Part shown: in pieces, positions 42,001-49,552 of the stretch
How positions within the stretch are numbered: position 1 is the stretch's first letter
How the letters are laid out: each line of letters opens with the position of its first letter
IMG/VR virus record: IMGVR_UViG_3300047299_000127
Location: 1 to 56,894 of that record
Length of the DNA: 56,894 bases
DNA from: a virus
Strand: one strand, 5' to 3'
Position numbers and translations under genes: made by a program
The notes under the pieces: model-generated
Seen by the model: the letters and a program-made list of their open reading frames with translations, nothing else
Told to the model about the DNA's origin: nothing
Database searches by the model: none

Positions 42001-43566
42001 AGCAGACAGGCCCAGGCGTGCTGGGTCGAGCTTTTGCACGATGCTGGAGACCTGCAACTCGCTGGCCGAACGGCTGCGGTCGCGGGGCTGCAACTCCTGG
42101 GGATACAGACTGTTGGGGCGCAGGCTCTCGTCGTGCGAAGTCACCAGGTCAGCGGCATTCATCAGAGCGTACTGGCCATCGAGCTTGACGCCTGCCTCGG
42201 TCGAGAAGCTGGTAGATGCGCCGGGCTGGGCCTTTGGCCAAGACTGGGCGATGCTGGCGCGCTCGCTGGCCAACTCCTGGGCTTTGGTGGCCAGTTCGGC
42301 GCGCTCCTGGTCGAAGGCGGGACCGTAGCCGTTCTCGGCGGTCAATTCCTGGGTGCGCTCGGCAATGCGCGAGATCTCACCATCGATCTCGCCCACACGG
42401 TCCAGGGCAGTGAGCGATACCGGCGTGCGCAGGGCTTTCTCGGCCTCGGTCGAGTCCCCTACCCCAACGGCTTCCACGCTGGTGGCGGTTCCTCGCGCTG
42501 GGGTTGCTCCATCGACTGGGCTTGCTGCGCCAGCAGGTCCTGGCGCTTGCGTTGTTTGACCTTGCGGGGTTTGTCCCTGGTCGGTTCCTTGCGTTGGGTC
42601 TTGCTCATTGATTCGATTGGGCAGTGCGTTGCGGGCAGCCGAATACGTGTTCATGCCGCCGCCCATACCGGCACCGGCCACCATGCCCTGGGCAGCGGCC
42701 TCGGCCACACCCTCGTCCCACGGCTTGCCCAATGCCAGGTTGGTGAACACCTGTTCTTGGGCGGACTGCGGCAGTTCCTCCAGCACGCCCTCTTTGAACG
42801 TGCCCTTGGCGATCTCTTTGCCAGCCTGCACCAAGCTCTGGCGCTGCGCGCCGCCCATGCCTGCAACGGCTGCGCCGACTTCGGCATCGCGGAAGCCAGG
42901 AATCTTGGACGTGACCAGGCTGATGGCCGCTGTGCCCAGGCCGCCAGCAACGGCGGAAGGGGCGGTATCGGTGTAGTCGCGGCCAGCCTGGCGGCCAGCC
43001 TCCTGGATGCTGCCTGCGGTCATCGCGCCTTCGGAGGCTGCGCCAATGCCTGTCAGCTTGGCGATGGTTGCGGGCTTGGCCAAGAAAGCGGCAGCCTCAG
43101 CGGTACCGGCCTTGATGCCAGCTGAGGCCAGCATCTTGGAGGCGGCAGCGCGCACGGCAGCAGCACCGCCCAACATCATTGGAGTGGACTCAACAATGGA
43201 GCCCACAGCGGCGCTGGGGTTCTGCACCAGGGCCTTGGTCGTGTCCACAAAGCCCTTGGCCCCAGCAACCTCACGATTGGCCTGCTGGCGCGGATCGCTG
43301 TAAAAGTCGCTCAGGATCTGCTTGGTTTGCTCTGGGTCGTAGCCAATGGCCCCCAGGCCCTTGCCCACCAGGTTGCCGGTGGCCAGATCTGCCAGGCCTA
43401 CGGCAGACTCTCCCAGCCCGACAACGCCTTTGGCCAGATCGATGCCGGAGTCGGCAATGGCCTCGCCCCAAGTGCGATCGCGCTGCTCTGGTTTTTTCTT
43501 CGACTGCTCTTGGTCCGGAACAAACCGACCACTAGACTCAGAATTTTCGTCCGGTACAAATGCCAT
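30016..43566 (-). CDS. Giant polyvalent ejection protein (4,516 residues)
   Basis: One uninterrupted frame taking a quarter of the genome. Domains by rough residue number: 1-330 Ala/Gly-rich, amphipathic, ejection-like; 455-640 ParB-like (SGNARTIAL near 539); 890-1010 a second ParB-like part ([10 protein letters not shown] near 975); 1185-1390 RelA/SpoT-like synthetase fold ([25 protein letters not shown]); 1390-1590 low-complexity linker; 1700-1920 N6-adenine methyltransferase (EPGAGIG, NPPF); 2440-3030 SNF2-type helicase ([19 protein letters not shown]); near 3409 a zincin motif HEAAH; 3700-4516 a C-terminal region with [12 protein letters not shown]. Such polyvalent proteins are injected with the DNA and counter host defence. 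Bcep22-like phages are known for a protein of this size. Its ribosome site lies in a hairpin. Confidence 0.85.
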   Translation of the reverse strand: MAFVPDENSESSGRFVPDQEQSKKKPEQRDRTWGEAIADSGIDLAKGVVGLGESAVGLADLATGNLVGKGLGAIGYDPEQTKQILSDFYSDPRQQANREVAGAKGFVDTTKALVQNPSAAVGSIVESTPMMLGGAAAVRAAASKMLASAGIKAGTAEAAAFLAKPATIAKLTGIGAASEGAMTAGSIQEAGRQAGRDYTDTAPSAVAGGLGTAAISLVTSKIPGFRDAEVGAAVAGMGGAQRQSLVQAGKEIAKGTFKEGVLEELPQSAQEQVFTNLALGKPWDEGVAEAAAQGMVAGAGMGGGMNTYSAARNALPNRINEQDPTQGTDQGQTPQGQTTQAPGPAGAASPVDGATPARGTATSVEAVGVGDSTEAEKALRTPVSLTALDRVGEIDGEISRIAERTQELTAENGYGPAFDQERAELATKAQELASERASIAQSWPKAQPGASTSFSTEAGVKLDGQYALMNAADLVTSHDESLRPNSLYPQELQPRDRSRSASELQVSSIVQKLDPARLGLSADAATGAPIVGADGLVESGNARTIALKRVYQANGQKAEDYKAWLRENSAQFGITPESVDAMEKPVLVRVRSTQVNRAEFARQANASTVQRMSPSEQALSDSKRLASLEGLNPDDAGDFATSYDFIRQFMAMLPITEQSDMVESDGRLSTFGYRRIQNAVLAKAYGDSPTLRRMTESMDDNLRNVTKALVRVAPTIAASRERMQAGTLYEADIAPDLLSAVEGLSALKEKGWSVADELGQGDLTGAKYSPEAAQLLTLLADNIRSPRRIAEFVQRYYEALEAAGDPSQGSIFGDTDTAPARADLLKSAQGNDDGNNAQDTQRRDPGEGAQADAPSGQQSQDAPGNRGGDQGDGAARAAAATEAGEQSEWVMFPPDTGTIGIPRAEMPQVKGEHRGALIQFLQGKGIEHKTVERSASDLKPTQAEFSSKKAERWKEVRDGVDRSVLASADGYVLDGHHQWVAALAMNEPVKVIEFDAPIRDLMAATFQFPSVKRSEGAAPDQARAQARQDFKDAMADLAMIATKHTRLMMVPEKTPDLMPTLIRLMEAGIKEVGYSLKDLVAYVKQALKNDPKLKTFWNKIGTDLYRKAAEQAMARESAQRVDDLFAAAEARMGQQDLFGDALANLADKPKAAMIDGRPYDMKRDNFTPPSVDTFMDAGVLERADGYVEKYYKDRPAVAITNEERQRAEGMLTPIIRKAEDVKAEYDQKVIDIAGRTNAIGQMIAPIKGLKRSVEKLVTEENFDVGGMKDMLRSTIVVQSYAEAQQVLDEIEKEFKLLRKPKNRTSEFAMTWSGGELPAEDRQVYGGYADVLVNVVMPNGVIGEIQINVPQMLAAKEGQGHKLYEAQREAPKESPLGREIGQSMTEFYDAAFAAAAKKPAGSALTDMPPAGSSRAGASDTPSSASLNTLPSGNSTNQSPPKVGTKRQPSGNSSGILISTPLDTTVPQLSGNGYTGEKPGDQDANDNAGQGRDQGEGTRAVSQPGGKRPTQRVRPGPGGSDLFAGGDADANAADQGGVGQAGADGVRGQDANGKQPQPRDRAGRNAGVPAGRDIPAKSGRNYAFSASDLTYEGSWFKKAEQNLEAIELLLSLEKDGRQATREEQAKLAKFIGWGASEIANNLFGDKLDKAAEALTNYDEAIAALGDRPFLTNARYGEYAPAFRVLQYRNPQLTWYTAGNITREMLDKAKPEPSVRKWVELRNRLKASMSEKEWAEASRSTQYAHYTSKEVVRSMWRALDRMGFKGGAILEPGAGIGVFPGLMPAAMAANSIYTGIEFDSFTGRILKQLFPDERILVESFVDSKLPKNFYDVSVGNPPFSGTKILSDPEYAKRAFSLHDYFFAKSIDRTKPGGLVVYVTSRYTMDKLDDKARQYLADRADLVGAIRLPQTAFKQNAGTEVVTDVIFLRKKVPGETFEGAQSWGKSVPLKVNGNDYNINEYFVANPDMVLGTHSDAGSMYKDREYTVAPLDGDIEALFDKAINRLPEGIYTAERGSSAEAAKVREIDFNPKAKKEGNYYVSDSGALMVREGGVGQRVELRSQADVQLVKDFVPLRDALKQAHYDQLNEGDWETSIKALQKAYADFTKKHGQINQFTLKSVKSKVVDEDTGETYTDETQVRVYTLLRKLEDDPDYTLVAALETINEDTGEIKPSAFLTERVLGKPDAASVNTPVDAMLSSLNDVGHVDIPLIAQRVGLTEAETIEALGSAIYEDPAAGWVTADEYLSGNVKRKLDEARTAAKTDKRFERNVAALEAAQPAPKTPSQINVGIGMNWVPGAVYSQFLRELAGVRAEVSWNERTKQWSVQETSGGKTMQATADWGTADRNVTDIMEHALTGRPIRITKSQGYGKDKTTVFDAAGTEAANQKLEALREAFGNWIWKDAERTDSLVRIYNDTFNTTVPRSFDGRHLTLPGTSKAFSVFDHVKRGAWRIIQRGNTYLAHAVGSGKTFQMVISAMEQKRLGLIKKPMIVVPNHMLKQFAHEWQMLYPAARLMVADEKNFHTDNRRRFVSRVALSDLDGVVITHSAFKLLDLDPEFKRQMIEEQLDYMRAALEEAEAEDGKGGKKSPRIKQIEKQIENMEQKLEAAMASTGKDTNVRFDELGVDMLYVDEAHEFRKLDFTTSRQVKGISPQGSARSFDLFMKARYLEQKNPGRSLVLASGTPVTNTLAELYTVQKFMDRQALEDRGIEDFDSWASMFGRERTVLEPNAAGKYEPVTRFSKFVNVPELTQMFREYADVLTSDTLAALLGDKRPKVEGGSRRIIVTPKTEAYDGYQSELSARVEKSRAWKPTKDEPNNPDPMIRIIGDGRLAAIDMRFMDPTLPSDPDSKLNRMIDDVIRVLDETKDMEYRDKAGNVEPNKGAATMVFSDLGFGEGVAANRGFNARAWFEKRLRDAGVPMNQVAFMSDYKKSADKLKLFKDVNAGRVRLLVGSSKNMGTGVNAQQRLKALFHLDSPWYPADLEQREGRIVRQGNKNPLVQLYAYAAKGTYDENMWKMLASKQFFIDQALSGDANLRELEDLDSQSQYDLAAAMVAEDPRILQLAGARAEIEKLQRLYRAHEDQRARFKSQYDMARTTVEFNEKRMPEAEKMAAMVQDLSGDKFRAKVMGKTLAERADWAEVLIAKYKDLTAKGETKPMTIGEISGFPVVFGGETVAGQFMTKVMLGTPDPLLLIADAGTSAIGVAMRAQNAVADVARLPAKMRERITEAKAQIDALASRLESPFPMAGMLADKVKEANDLETMIALDSKPKTWRVENKASGLGFDVQATSADEAITKAVSTNGGAAEDWMATEASEVKPAEDTRLARGAGAASGSVSVDALDAMVRGVKAKMPNMPKVTVLADPSKAPKGLREYIIRQDAWDDVEGAFHEGALYLFASGLSDMNRAEHVLLEHEAAHYGLRALLGDSLKTAMALVYANNANVRRAAFDIQKRGNKMSTAEAVEEAIVDIPTAQLAKLKGWRKVTVMVRDWLLEHGFTNLANKLSDLLEGSLTQQQRADLFVAELVRGAREYVAGKSPERRVGYMGDTRLSTTLKDDIERQEKWLQTEARARGFADVEDMLAKDYPLFERLAAKWREKNPAEGGVMLSRRKDARERADEILSQKAGSRAPLDALAKGLTRITGIERLTGAIYDRAGYLLDRYTPETIKAGVVADYGVPQAVIDQRVLLQGRQRVQLRKAGELIEKLSTLTREESRVAYEWMNMDGADPKAYVSMMQGLPEESVKVLQDVQKMIDQLSREAVRLGQLSPEAYEANKFAYLRRSYAKHILEQTAGEKAKRARVISILGDQYKGRGLTEAATMAKLKNTAPEWWGRKLVKGKADAGLKGEKFVRLERRAASGEGTKPLEGMEGKALGKLLEVAYWPAGETIPSQYSEWSKAGTFEVRDVKGENVIFWRDFTKDERESMGEIDEARFAIAKTLHGMIHDVEVGRYLEWMAHSYAMKEGETIPGEVVEASERYRDTFKPGEWVRVPDTKIGGTNVAKYGKLAGRYLPGPVWNDLRQVVNGQFKPFGDTYAQILSMWKTAKTALSPAVHMNNVMSNFVMADWHDVGAAHVAKSLRLILAASQREGKGALGNLGNQLAKAGIADREAAREILNRYTDSGGDVGSWVTNEIAKDQLEPLLAKLEQELAATGAQSAQAEVGVMSALQNALMLRFPTAWEAFKGSKPGKAIGTEASSLIDLYQAEDDVFRLAAWLKAKEEGATDIDAGKASRRSFLDYHINAPWIQAMRQSAWPFISFTYRAVPMLAEIAGKKPHKLMKLMMLAGALNALGGMLAGGDGDDEERKLLPEEKAGKIWGMVPKLIRMPWNDQHGSPVYLDIRRFIPVGDVFDVGAGQAAVPVLPGMMPGGPLVLFGEVVFNKSAFTGKPITLDTDTPLQKAEKVADHLYKAFAPNVLGLPGTYATTGVVEATQGRTDPFGREMSVAQAVASSFGVKLGSYPADVLRRNLNAKAQAEIAEVEKNIAQLKRQRQTNRISQDEFQEAVQVEVQKKTKIMRDLAEKVK
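38805..39125 (-). CDS. Nested early gene inside the giant gene, unknown
   Basis: 106 residues in another frame on the same strand as the giant gene, lying in its linker-coding part (giant residues about 1480-1588). The ATG at 39125 has CTGGAG 7 nt upstream. The protein is well formed: [20 protein letters not shown], then helical segments with [15 protein letters not shown] and [12 protein letters not shown], and a Pro/Ser/Thr tail. A -10 box TATACT (39148-39153) with the phage operator lies just upstream. Function unknown; the operator suggests early lytic or derepressed expression. Confidence 0.6.
   Translation of the reverse strand: MQTITLVKDAIKEKAPALYRSLAASGQLNEYAQDLADQISSQVVTLTQTQRIKEGWDKLGPMECAARMRTASSLNREIVLAEMLEFPQDGTSPQSPDETTPSQPPT
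39148..39167. promoter_or_regulatory. Operator and -10 box between the nested divergent genes
   Basis: TATCCATTTCCGGATA (39152-39167) is one base from the perfect operator. On the minus strand its end merges into TATACT (39148-39153), as at early promoter 1, where the same 20-base window matches at 18 positions. No good -35 is visible. A divergent plus-strand promoter may use GATAAT (39164-39169) or TACAGT (39175-39180). Confidence 0.7.
39200..39409 (+). CDS. Nested antisense gene inside the giant gene, unknown
   Basis: 69 residues on the strand opposite the giant gene; the ATG at 39200 has GAGAGG 8 nt upstream. The N-terminal half is a compact beta-rich sequence ([20 protein letters not shown], then [13 protein letters not shown]), repeating a FxPDG-type turn, and the C-terminal half is Ala/Gly-rich. 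It covers giant residues about 1387-1456, where the giant protein is low-complexity. Divergent from the 106-residue gene across the operator. Function unknown. Confidence 0.5.
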   Translation: MRIPDEFPDGCRFVPTFGGDWFVEFPDGRVFKLADDGVSLAPARELPAGGISVSADPAGFLAAAANAAS

Positions 43567-43573
43567 TGCGCAA

Positions 43574-43598
43574 CCTCATCAGAATGTCTCCGATGAGG
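43574..43598 (-). promoter_or_regulatory. Hairpin containing the giant gene's ribosome site
   Basis: CCTCATC (43574-43580) pairs with GATGAGG (43592-43598) around an 11-nt loop. On the minus strand the 3' arm GATGAGG supplies the ribosome site of the giant gene, and the loop begins GGAGACA, a possible CsrA-type GGA site. This echoes the hairpin before the portal block. Confidence 0.5.
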
Positions 43599-43599
43599 G

Positions 43600-43615
43600 T
43601 GCCATGCTTGCCACC
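43600..43615 (-). promoter_or_regulatory. Late regulatory motif before the giant gene
   Basis: GGTGGCAAGCATGGCA on the minus strand, 15 of 16 identical to the other copies, 34 bp before the giant start and next to the ribosome-site hairpin. Confidence 0.55.
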
Positions 43616-43617
43616 AA

Positions 43618-45258
43618 TTACTGCCAGGTGCCGGACTTGCCGCCAATGGTGATGCGGTCGCCCTTCTTGATCTTGCCCTCTTTGGCGGCCTTCTCTGCAT
43701 CAGCCTCGCTGGCAAAAGACACCCCGGCAGCCTTGGGCGCTGCGGGCATGGCCCAGCGGCCATTGGCCTTGGCATAGCCCATGGTCTCCATCACCTTGTC
43801 GGCGGACGCCACGGCATCCTCGGGCTTGGCCATGTTCTTGATGCCAGCGGCCACAAATTCTTTGTGCAACTCGCCGGGGTCCTGGGTTTTCTTGGTCAGG
43901 GCCATTTCGAGCCCTGAGCGCATGTCGGGCGCAAGGCCTGCATTGACCATGGCCTGCGCCAGCTTCACCTCGGAAGGCGCGTTCTTGCTGTCCGGGTTGA
44001 TGTCGATGACGCCACGGCGCACAGCCTCCAACTCGGCAGCGGTCGCGTTCGGGTTGCGCTGCTTGAACAGTTCCACGGCAGCGGTAGCCTTGGCTGTCTT
44101 ATCGTCCTTCTCGGTCGTGGCAGCGGTGGCGGCCCGTGCATCGGCGTTCTTGGACAGTTGCAGCTGCTCATTGCCGCGCCGGTTGGTCTCGCTCTGGTAG
44201 AAGCGATTGAACACCTCACCGGCTTTGCCCAGCGAGTCCAGTTCGGCCACGGTGTTGATCGTGCGGGTGTTGCCCTGGCCATCCTTGAACTGAATGACAC
44301 GGGTCTCCACGCCATCCTTGTTCTTGACCATCTTGTCAGAGATCACGTTGGCCGGATCAAACTGCACCTTGCCGGTAGCGTTGAAGGACTTGGCCACCTC
44401 CTGGATCGAGCCGCCAGACTGGGCCAGGCGCAGGGTCTTTTCGTAGCCCTCGCTTTGCACCTTGTTGAGCAGGTCGGTGAACTCGCCAAAGGCTTTGGCA
44501 TCGAGCTTGCCGAAGCGGGCATCGTGGTCGATCAGCGCGGCGCGGTCGGCCAGCGCATCGCCCACCGAGTACTCGGGGCGGGCAGGTGCCACAGGGGCCA
44601 GGCCCAACTCGGGGCCAGTCTTGCCGGAGGCCTTCGCGCCCTCGTAGTCGGCTAGGCGCTTTTGGTAGTCGGACATGGCCTGGTTGTAGGACTGCTGGTT
44701 TTGGCCAAAGCGTGAGGACGAAAACAGGCCCTTGCGCCCTTCCTCGTATTCCTTTTGCTTGGCCACTTCCTCGTCCTGGCGCTCCCAGTTCTTTTGTTCG
44801 CGGCCAAAGCGCTGCTGTTCCTGGGTGAAACGTGCTTCGTCGCGCTGGCCAGCAATGGCTTGCTGCTCCATCTGCATGCCGCGCACGGGGTCAAACTTCT
44901 TGATGACACCGGCCATGGCCATGGTCTTGGCGTTGTTGGCCTGGCTGGGCGTCATGGTGCCAGCCGTGCGCTGGCCCATGAAGTCGGTCACGCCCTGCTG
45001 GGCGATCACGCCAGTCTCGCCGCCTGCCTTGGGGGTGACGGTATAGCCCTTCTTGCCCTCGTCATAGGCGATGTCGTACTGGCCAGACTCGGCGGCAGCG
45101 CGCAACTGATCGCCCTGCTCTGCCGTGAAGCCTTCGCTTGTGGTGGGCTGCTCGCTGGCGATCTTGCGCAACTCGGCGTCCTGCAAGACTTTGCTCACAG
45201 TGCCGTAGCCCTGATTGAAGCCCTCGAAAAACTCTGCAACTCGGTTTCGACGTGCCAT
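43618..45258 (-). CDS. Internal virion/ejection protein
   Basis: 546 residues from the ATG at 45258, coupled to the preceding stop (TGATG). The sequence is almost wholly polar helix rich in Gln, Ala, Glu and Lys (REQKNWERQDEEVAKQKEYE), with no catalytic motif. In podoviruses, such proteins stored inside the head leave with the DNA to form a trans-envelope tube. Its position directly before the giant ejection protein supports that role; it is inferred, not recognised by family. Confidence 0.6.
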   Translation of the reverse strand: MARRNRVAEFFEGFNQGYGTVSKVLQDAELRKIASEQPTTSEGFTAEQGDQLRAAAESGQYDIAYDEGKKGYTVTPKAGGETGVIAQQGVTDFMGQRTAGTMTPSQANNAKTMAMAGVIKKFDPVRGMQMEQQAIAGQRDEARFTQEQQRFGREQKNWERQDEEVAKQKEYEEGRKGLFSSSRFGQNQQSYNQAMSDYQKRLADYEGAKASGKTGPELGLAPVAPARPEYSVGDALADRAALIDHDARFGKLDAKAFGEFTDLLNKVQSEGYEKTLRLAQSGGSIQEVAKSFNATGKVQFDPANVISDKMVKNKDGVETRVIQFKDGQGNTRTINTVAELDSLGKAGEVFNRFYQSETNRRGNEQLQLSKNADARAATAATTEKDDKTAKATAAVELFKQRNPNATAAELEAVRRGVIDINPDSKNAPSEVKLAQAMVNAGLAPDMRSGLEMALTKKTQDPGELHKEFVAAGIKNMAKPEDAVASADKVMETMGYAKANGRWAMPAAPKAAGVSFASEADAEKAAKEGKIKKGDRITIGGKSGTWQ

Positions 45259-46379
45259 CACTTCACCTCTTCAAATTCGATGCCCAGCATCTGGTAGTTG
45301 ACCGAGGCAAAGCCCACGTCGTCGTACACCACGGCATCCGGGAACCGGGGCTCAACCTCATCGGCCATGACGCCACGGAAGCGGGTTGGGTTGCCGGTGT
45401 AGTTGAACTCGTACAGGTTCAGGCCCGTGGCCTCGTCCTTGCCCACCAAGACGATGTTTTCCTTGAGGCGGCGGTCGGAGAAGGCGGTGTACAGGCTGGC
45501 AGCGCCACCCAGCACAGAACCCACACCACCAAGGCCGCTGTCCATGTCGGCCACCGCCTTGGCGTAGTTGCCCTGGGCGTTCAGCACGCCAGTGAGGCCC
45601 GTCATGGCGATCTGGCGGCCATTCATCGTGGTGTTCGCGCCGGTGGTCATGCCAGACATCAGAGCCCCGCCTGGGGCCATCTGGTTGGTCATGGCGCTGT
45701 TGCCGCTGTTGGTACCGGCAGAGTAGAAGCTGGGCGCGCTCGATGCCATGCCCGAATAGGTGTTGAGCGTGTCGCCCATGCGCGCATAGGACTTGTCCAC
45801 AGCCTGCGTGCGCCCGGTGTTGGCGGCACCTGCCTTGGCCGTTGCTGCGCCCAGGTCCATCACGCCCTGCATGGCGGCAAAGCGCCCGCTGTTGGGGTTG
45901 ACGCTCATGCGCGTCATGGATCGGTTGGTCTGCTGGCGCTGGTTGTCCAGGGCGGCGGACACATCGGCCACGTTTTCCGTGGCCGCCTTATCCATCTGGG
46001 TCTGCAACTCTGGCGAGACCTTGCCCATGGCGATGTCGCGCATGGCCTGCTGGAGCGGTCGGCCTTCGGTCTTGAAGTTCTCGAAGCTGTAATTGCCCTG
46101 CTCGTAGGCCTGGTCCATGTTGCGCTTTTGAGCGTCAACGATGGGGCGGGCAATCTCGATGTTTTGCTCGTACTGGCGGCGCGACTCGGCCATCTGTTCG
46201 CGGCCAAGCTGGGCAGAGATCTCGGCGGCTTCCTTGGATGCCTGGGCTACGGGGGTGTAGTCCGGTGGCGGTGGGGCATCGCCGCCCATGTCCAAATGGC
46301 ACACGTTGCGCCAGTTGTGGCCGTGAAGCTCGCGCAGCGTCTGCTGGCGTTCTTCAAATCGTTCGCGCTTGCTCTTCAT
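45258..46379 (-). CDS. Structural protein with C-terminal S74 autoprocessing domain
   Basis: 373 residues with AAGGAG 8 nt before the ATG. The first 250 residues are helical and Ala/Gln-rich, like an ejection or internal protein. The last about 73 residues form an intramolecular chaperone (peptidase S74): SDRRLKENI (Ser301 the expected nucleophile), LYEFNYTG, FRGVMADEVEPRFPDAVV. S74 domains trimerise and then cut themselves off, usually from tail fibres. Finding one on a protein of the internal-protein block is less usual. Overlaps the preceding gene by 26 bp. Confidence 0.75.
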   Translation of the reverse strand: MKSKRERFEERQQTLRELHGHNWRNVCHLDMGGDAPPPPDYTPVAQASKEAAEISAQLGREQMAESRRQYEQNIEIARPIVDAQKRNMDQAYEQGNYSFENFKTEGRPLQQAMRDIAMGKVSPELQTQMDKAATENVADVSAALDNQRQQTNRSMTRMSVNPNSGRFAAMQGVMDLGAATAKAGAANTGRTQAVDKSYARMGDTLNTYSGMASSAPSFYSAGTNSGNSAMTNQMAPGGALMSGMTTGANTTMNGRQIAMTGLTGVLNAQGNYAKAVADMDSGLGGVGSVLGGAASLYTAFSDRRLKENIVLVGKDEATGLNLYEFNYTGNPTRFRGVMADEVEPRFPDAVVYDDVGFASVNYQMLGIEFEEVK

Positions 46380-46854
46380 TCAAATGCTCCTTCACGTAGT
46401 CGGCCACGCGCTCGGGGATCATCACGGGCATGGCCTCGGCCACGATCTCAGCGCCCTTGTCCAGGCCGTTGAGGGCACCGATCAAGAACACGGCGACATT
46501 GGCCACGGCGTAGCGCAGGAAGTGGGCAATTTCGACCTTGTGGCCATCCCCCGACTGCTCCATGCGATTGGCTGCCAGGTATCCAACCATAGAGGTCATG
46601 AAAATGGCCCGCAGATCCGCCTCGAAACGGCGGTACACGGGATTGGCCGGTAGGTACAGCAGCAAATTGGCCATCAGGCCATTCACGTCCACCGGCTTGT
46701 CGCGGTCGATCAGGTCATCCCAGGCATGGGCAATGAACACCACCCGCTCGTACAGATCGAGCGCATCACGGTCGCCAGCGAACCAGCGCAGGCGATCAAT
46801 CGGCAGGGGTCGGGCAGCATCCAGCATGGCAAAGAAGGTTGCCATGCTTGCCAC
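46354..46854 (-). CDS. Conserved structural-block protein, unknown
   Basis: 166 residues if it starts at GTG 46854; ATGs at 46845 and 46827 are alternatives and none has a clear ribosome site. The motif FIAHAWDDLIDRDKPVD is striking (DDxxD with flanking aromatic residues, as in isoprenyl-synthase-like folds), but the rest gives no support for an enzyme. The C-terminal helix (VAVFLIGALNGL) is hydrophobic. A late motif overlaps the first codons. Confidence 0.5.
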   Translation of the reverse strand: MASMATFFAMLDAARPLPIDRLRWFAGDRDALDLYERVVFIAHAWDDLIDRDKPVDVNGLMANLLLYLPANPVYRRFEADLRAIFMTSMVGYLAANRMEQSGDGHKVEIAHFLRYAVANVAVFLIGALNGLDKGAEIVAEAMPVMIPERVADYVKEHLNEEQARTI

Positions 46855-46855
46855 G
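46840..46855 (-). promoter_or_regulatory. Late regulatory motif
   Basis: Exact CGTGGCAAGCATGGCA on the minus strand, next to the end of the 70-residue gene at 46860. If it is a promoter, the 166-residue gene more likely starts at the ATG at 46827. Confidence 0.5.
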
Positions 46856-46859
46856 GGGG

Positions 46860-47072
46860 TCAGGCAGCTTGCAGCCGCTCCTGAATGGCCAGAAGCAAGT
46901 TGGGGTCGGTCGGGCCGCCGTAGATCTGGTCAAAGCTCATTTCAAAGCTGGCCACCACCGTGCGCATGCCAGTGGCTTTCTCTTCCAGCACGTCCACATC
47001 AACAATGGTCTCCATCGGAATGGAGATCGATGAAGTGCGGGTAATGCGAATCTGTCGGTTGGTCATGTCCAT
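46860..47072 (-). CDS. Small structural-block protein, unknown
   Basis: 70 residues with AGGTGA before the ATG. Beta-rich (RQIRITRTSSISIPMETIVD, MRTVVASFEMSFDQI). No motif recognised. Confidence 0.5.
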   Translation of the reverse strand: MDMTNRQIRITRTSSISIPMETIVDVDVLEEKATGMRTVVASFEMSFDQIYGGPTDPNLLLAIQERLQAA

Positions 47073-47076
47073 GGGT

Positions 47077-47541
47077 TCACCTGTAACTCAAAACAATCAG
47101 GGTCCAGTCAAAAGAGACTGACGAAGAGGTCACACCAATCTGCCCATACGGGTAGCCAAGGTGTTCAAAGCGAAGCACCGAAGAGGATGAATCGCCAATC
47201 ACGGCGGCGGTCAGCATGTCCCAAGCTGTCACGGCTACGCTTGTGGTCGAGTGCGTGAAATGTGTCAGCATGGAAAAACTCAACTGAATTGTTGAGCCAA
47301 TCACCTGATTCGACACATTTCCGCTTGCTGCCGTGATCTTCACGAACACCAGTGCGATGTCATTGCTCGGGTTAAACGCACCGACCAAGCCAACGTCCGT
47401 TTGAGCCATCACACCAGAGGCAAATGACAGGGACCCAGACTGCGAAAACTTCCGATAGAGCAGTTTGTTGTCGCTTCGGAACTTCTCTGAACCGTCAGCG
47501 TTGTTGATGATGATGCCGTTGGCGTCTACCTTGATGCTCAT
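47077..47541 (-). CDS. Tail-associated protein, unknown
   Basis: 154 residues. It opens with SIKVDANGIIINNADGSEKF, like the 230-residue gene before it (ERISITPQNMTVRDAGGGVA), and is otherwise Ser/Thr/Val-rich beta. The two are probably related tail-tip parts. The stop of the upstream gene overlaps its start. Confidence 0.5.
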   Translation of the reverse strand: MSIKVDANGIIINNADGSEKFRSDNKLLYRKFSQSGSLSFASGVMAQTDVGLVGAFNPSNDIALVFVKITAASGNVSNQVIGSTIQLSFSMLTHFTHSTTSVAVTAWDMLTAAVIGDSSSSVLRFEHLGYPYGQIGVTSSSVSFDWTLIVLSYR

Positions 47542-48230
47542 GCTGTCACCCTGAGCCCAATGGTGGACGTGCCGGAGTTAAAGAAAAAGCGCAAAGCCCC
47601 TCGCTCTATAACGGTGTAAGAGGCAAAATTTAAAGGGCCGCTTCGGTACAGGCGCAGCTTTTCGCCTCTGTACACGGGCACTGAATGGATGATCCCGGTG
47701 TCGTTGTAGTACGACTCAGAAGAGCGCATGTAGGCGGTCCATCCAATGCCCTGCTGCTGCCCGCTCGATGGGTTAAAGATTGGATGCGTTGTTAGTCTGA
47801 TGGTGCCGATGTATCGCCCACCAGAATAGGCAGTCGCAAAAATAGGCTGGCTTGCTGGGTCCGTGTTGTTGCCTTCGGATGGACCTGCTGGGTTGCCAAC
47901 GGTGTAAAGAAATCGCGGTATAGGGCCAAGAATCAGGTTCCCGTCAGCCGGAAACGCATATGGCGCATACAGGTCCATGCCCTGGGTTCTATCCCCCAGC
48001 GCAGACAACATGGTCACGCCAGAATGGCTTTCAATGATGATCTGGCTTTGCGATCCTGGTGCCCAAGAGCCGTAGGCGTAGTTGATCGGGCTTGCTGCTA
48101 CTGGCGTCAGCCGCATGTTTCCAGCTGGATCAGTCTTGATGTACTTGTAGTCAGTCGAGAACGCCACGCCACCGCCCGCATCGCGGACGGTCATGTTTTG
48201 GGGCGTGATGCTGATGCGCTCAGTTGCCAT
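47538..48230 (-). CDS. Tail-associated beta-rich protein, unknown
   Basis: 230 residues with many Gly, Tyr, Ser and Pro (INYAYGSWAPGSQSQIII, YSGGRYIGTIRLTTHPIFNP). The make-up suits a surface-exposed tail spike or receptor-contact part. No catalytic motif. Overlaps the next gene by 4 bp (ATGA). Confidence 0.5.
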   Translation of the reverse strand: MATERISITPQNMTVRDAGGGVAFSTDYKYIKTDPAGNMRLTPVAASPINYAYGSWAPGSQSQIIIESHSGVTMLSALGDRTQGMDLYAPYAFPADGNLILGPIPRFLYTVGNPAGPSEGNNTDPASQPIFATAYSGGRYIGTIRLTTHPIFNPSSGQQQGIGWTAYMRSSESYYNDTGIIHSVPVYRGEKLRLYRSGPLNFASYTVIERGALRFFFNSGTSTIGLRVTA

Positions 48231-48233
48231 TCA

Positions 48234-48494
48234 TCACTCCGCCACGTAGACCTTGACGCTCACCGTGACAGCCGGGAGATCGCTTCCATACACCTGGCCC
48301 ATGGCCATGATGTAGACATTCCCGTTCACAACCTTCGGAAAAATGAAGCGCACGCTGTTGCCTGCGCGTTGAACCACGTGACTGCTGGCCGCTGGAACGC
48401 CATCGACCTCCAGCATGAGAATCGGGTTTGGGATGCTGGTGTAGCCCACATAGATGTTCTCTATGATCCCGGCGACGATCTCTGCGCTACCCAA
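48234..48494 (-). CDS. Small tail-block protein, unknown
   Basis: 86 residues, beta-rich (SAEIVAGIIENIYVGYTSIP, VNGNVYIMAMGQVYG). It overlaps the CFI-box gene by 8 bp. No known motif. Confidence 0.5.
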   Translation of the reverse strand: MGSAEIVAGIIENIYVGYTSIPNPILMLEVDGVPAASSHVVQRAGNSVRFIFPKVVNGNVYIMAMGQVYGSDLPAVTVSVKVYVAE

Positions 48495-49041
48495 TTTCCA
48501 CCCCCGCAGCGTCAGCGGAGTACTTCACCCCCAGGGTGTAGATCTCCATCGCCCGCTCGTAGTCCATCGACTCAATGGCAGATACAGCGGGCAGTACAAA
48601 CTCATTGAACATGCGCTCATAGATTTGGCGCGCATCCTCACGCTGGCCAATCGCCTCAACGATTCGCGGAGCCATCAGGTAGTAGTCCGCCACCTTCATG
48701 CACCGCTCCACATCGGCCAGCATGTACTTGTCGCGGAAGTAGCGCAGCGTGGTCAGGATGTGGCCATCATCCTCAAGCCCCATGGTTTCCACGCAAGCCT
48801 GGGTGATGAAGCAGCCGCCACAACCACCATCGGACCAGGTGTAGTACTCGCGTGCCTTTGCCGACAGCGTGACGTTCGTAGGTCCAATGGTGCCCTTCAA
48901 CTGGAGGTATGGCAGCGAAGTGTGAAAGTACACATCGTCCAGGTTTCCGCTCGGATTGGTCCGGGCGTTGCTCGCATTGCCATAATTGACAATGCTCACC
49001 GTCCCGGCATTCCCATCGACGTAAAGCTGCTTACTGGGCAT
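48487..49041 (-). CDS. CFI-box-containing tail-block protein
   Basis: 184 residues. The centre has DGGCGGCFITQACVETMGLE followed by a basic helix (DGHILTTLRYFRDKYMLAD). The C-x-x-C-F-I-T-x-A-C motif (Cys74, Cys77, Cys83) with this following helix is the CFI-box, known in phage and bacterial proteins but of unknown action. It may be a thioester- or metal-based unit. The rest is beta-rich N-terminally and helical C-terminally (RQIYERMFNEFVLPAVSAIE). It overlaps the NlpC/P60 gene by 11 bp. Confidence 0.6.
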   Translation of the reverse strand: MPSKQLYVDGNAGTVSIVNYGNASNARTNPSGNLDDVYFHTSLPYLQLKGTIGPTNVTLSAKAREYYTWSDGGCGGCFITQACVETMGLEDDGHILTTLRYFRDKYMLADVERCMKVADYYLMAPRIVEAIGQREDARQIYERMFNEFVLPAVSAIESMDYERAMEIYTLGVKYSADAAGVEIG

Positions 49042-49552
49042 AGCGGTACACCTTCAAAGCCTTGGACTGGTCTAAGTCATCGATACAAGAAAACTTACCG
49101 TTTGGGTGGTGAAGAATCCTAGTGCCATCGATGCACACGCCAATATGGCCCATGCGCTCGTAAAAGATCAGGTCGCCGTGCATTGGCTGACTCGCTTCGA
49201 CAAAGCCAAACTCGCGCACAACATCCTCATAGCCAAATCGGTTGAGTTCCTGGTACCGGCGTCCAACAAGCTGGCGCAGCTGGGCAACCATGCTGGTTCC
49301 GTAGTTGCGGTCCATCCACTCAACCACCAAGCCCGCACAGTCGGCGCGCATAAAGCGGTACGCTCTTCCCCGGTACTCTTCGGGCGGACATACTGGAATA
49401 GCCTGCCTCTCCTGGATGAGCAACGTGTAGGGCGCAACGGTCTTGCTGACAGTTAAAAATCCGTCAGGAGACAGCACGACATCGCCAGCAACGATGTCCG
49501 CACGTTGGCCAATGTTGGCATCCCAGTTGGTTGGTTCATCGAATTGCGTCAT
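49031..49552 (-). CDS. NlpC/P60 cysteine peptidase, tail lysin
   Basis: 173 residues. The catalytic Cys72 is in RADCAGLVVEWMD and His136 in GDLIFYERMGHIGVCIDGTR, with a later His near 148, the NlpC/P60 (gamma-D-Glu-diamino acid peptidase) triad. Proteins of this type sit at phage tail tips and open the peptidoglycan during entry. Linked by overlap to the DUF1983 tail protein, as in lambda K and J order. The N-terminal 60 residues form an SH3-like or linking part. Confidence 0.82.
   Translation of the reverse strand: MTQFDEPTNWDANIGQRADIVAGDVVLSPDGFLTVSKTVAPYTLLIQERQAIPVCPPEEYRGRAYRFMRADCAGLVVEWMDRNYGTSMVAQLRQLVGRRYQELNRFGYEDVVREFGFVEASQPMHGDLIFYERMGHIGVCIDGTRILHHPNGKFSCIDDLDQSKALKVYRYAQ

Noticed and set aside
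46354-46854. DDxxD motif as an isoprenyl synthase active site
   Set aside because: Only a single motif is present, the second aspartate motif is missing and the protein is half the usual length.
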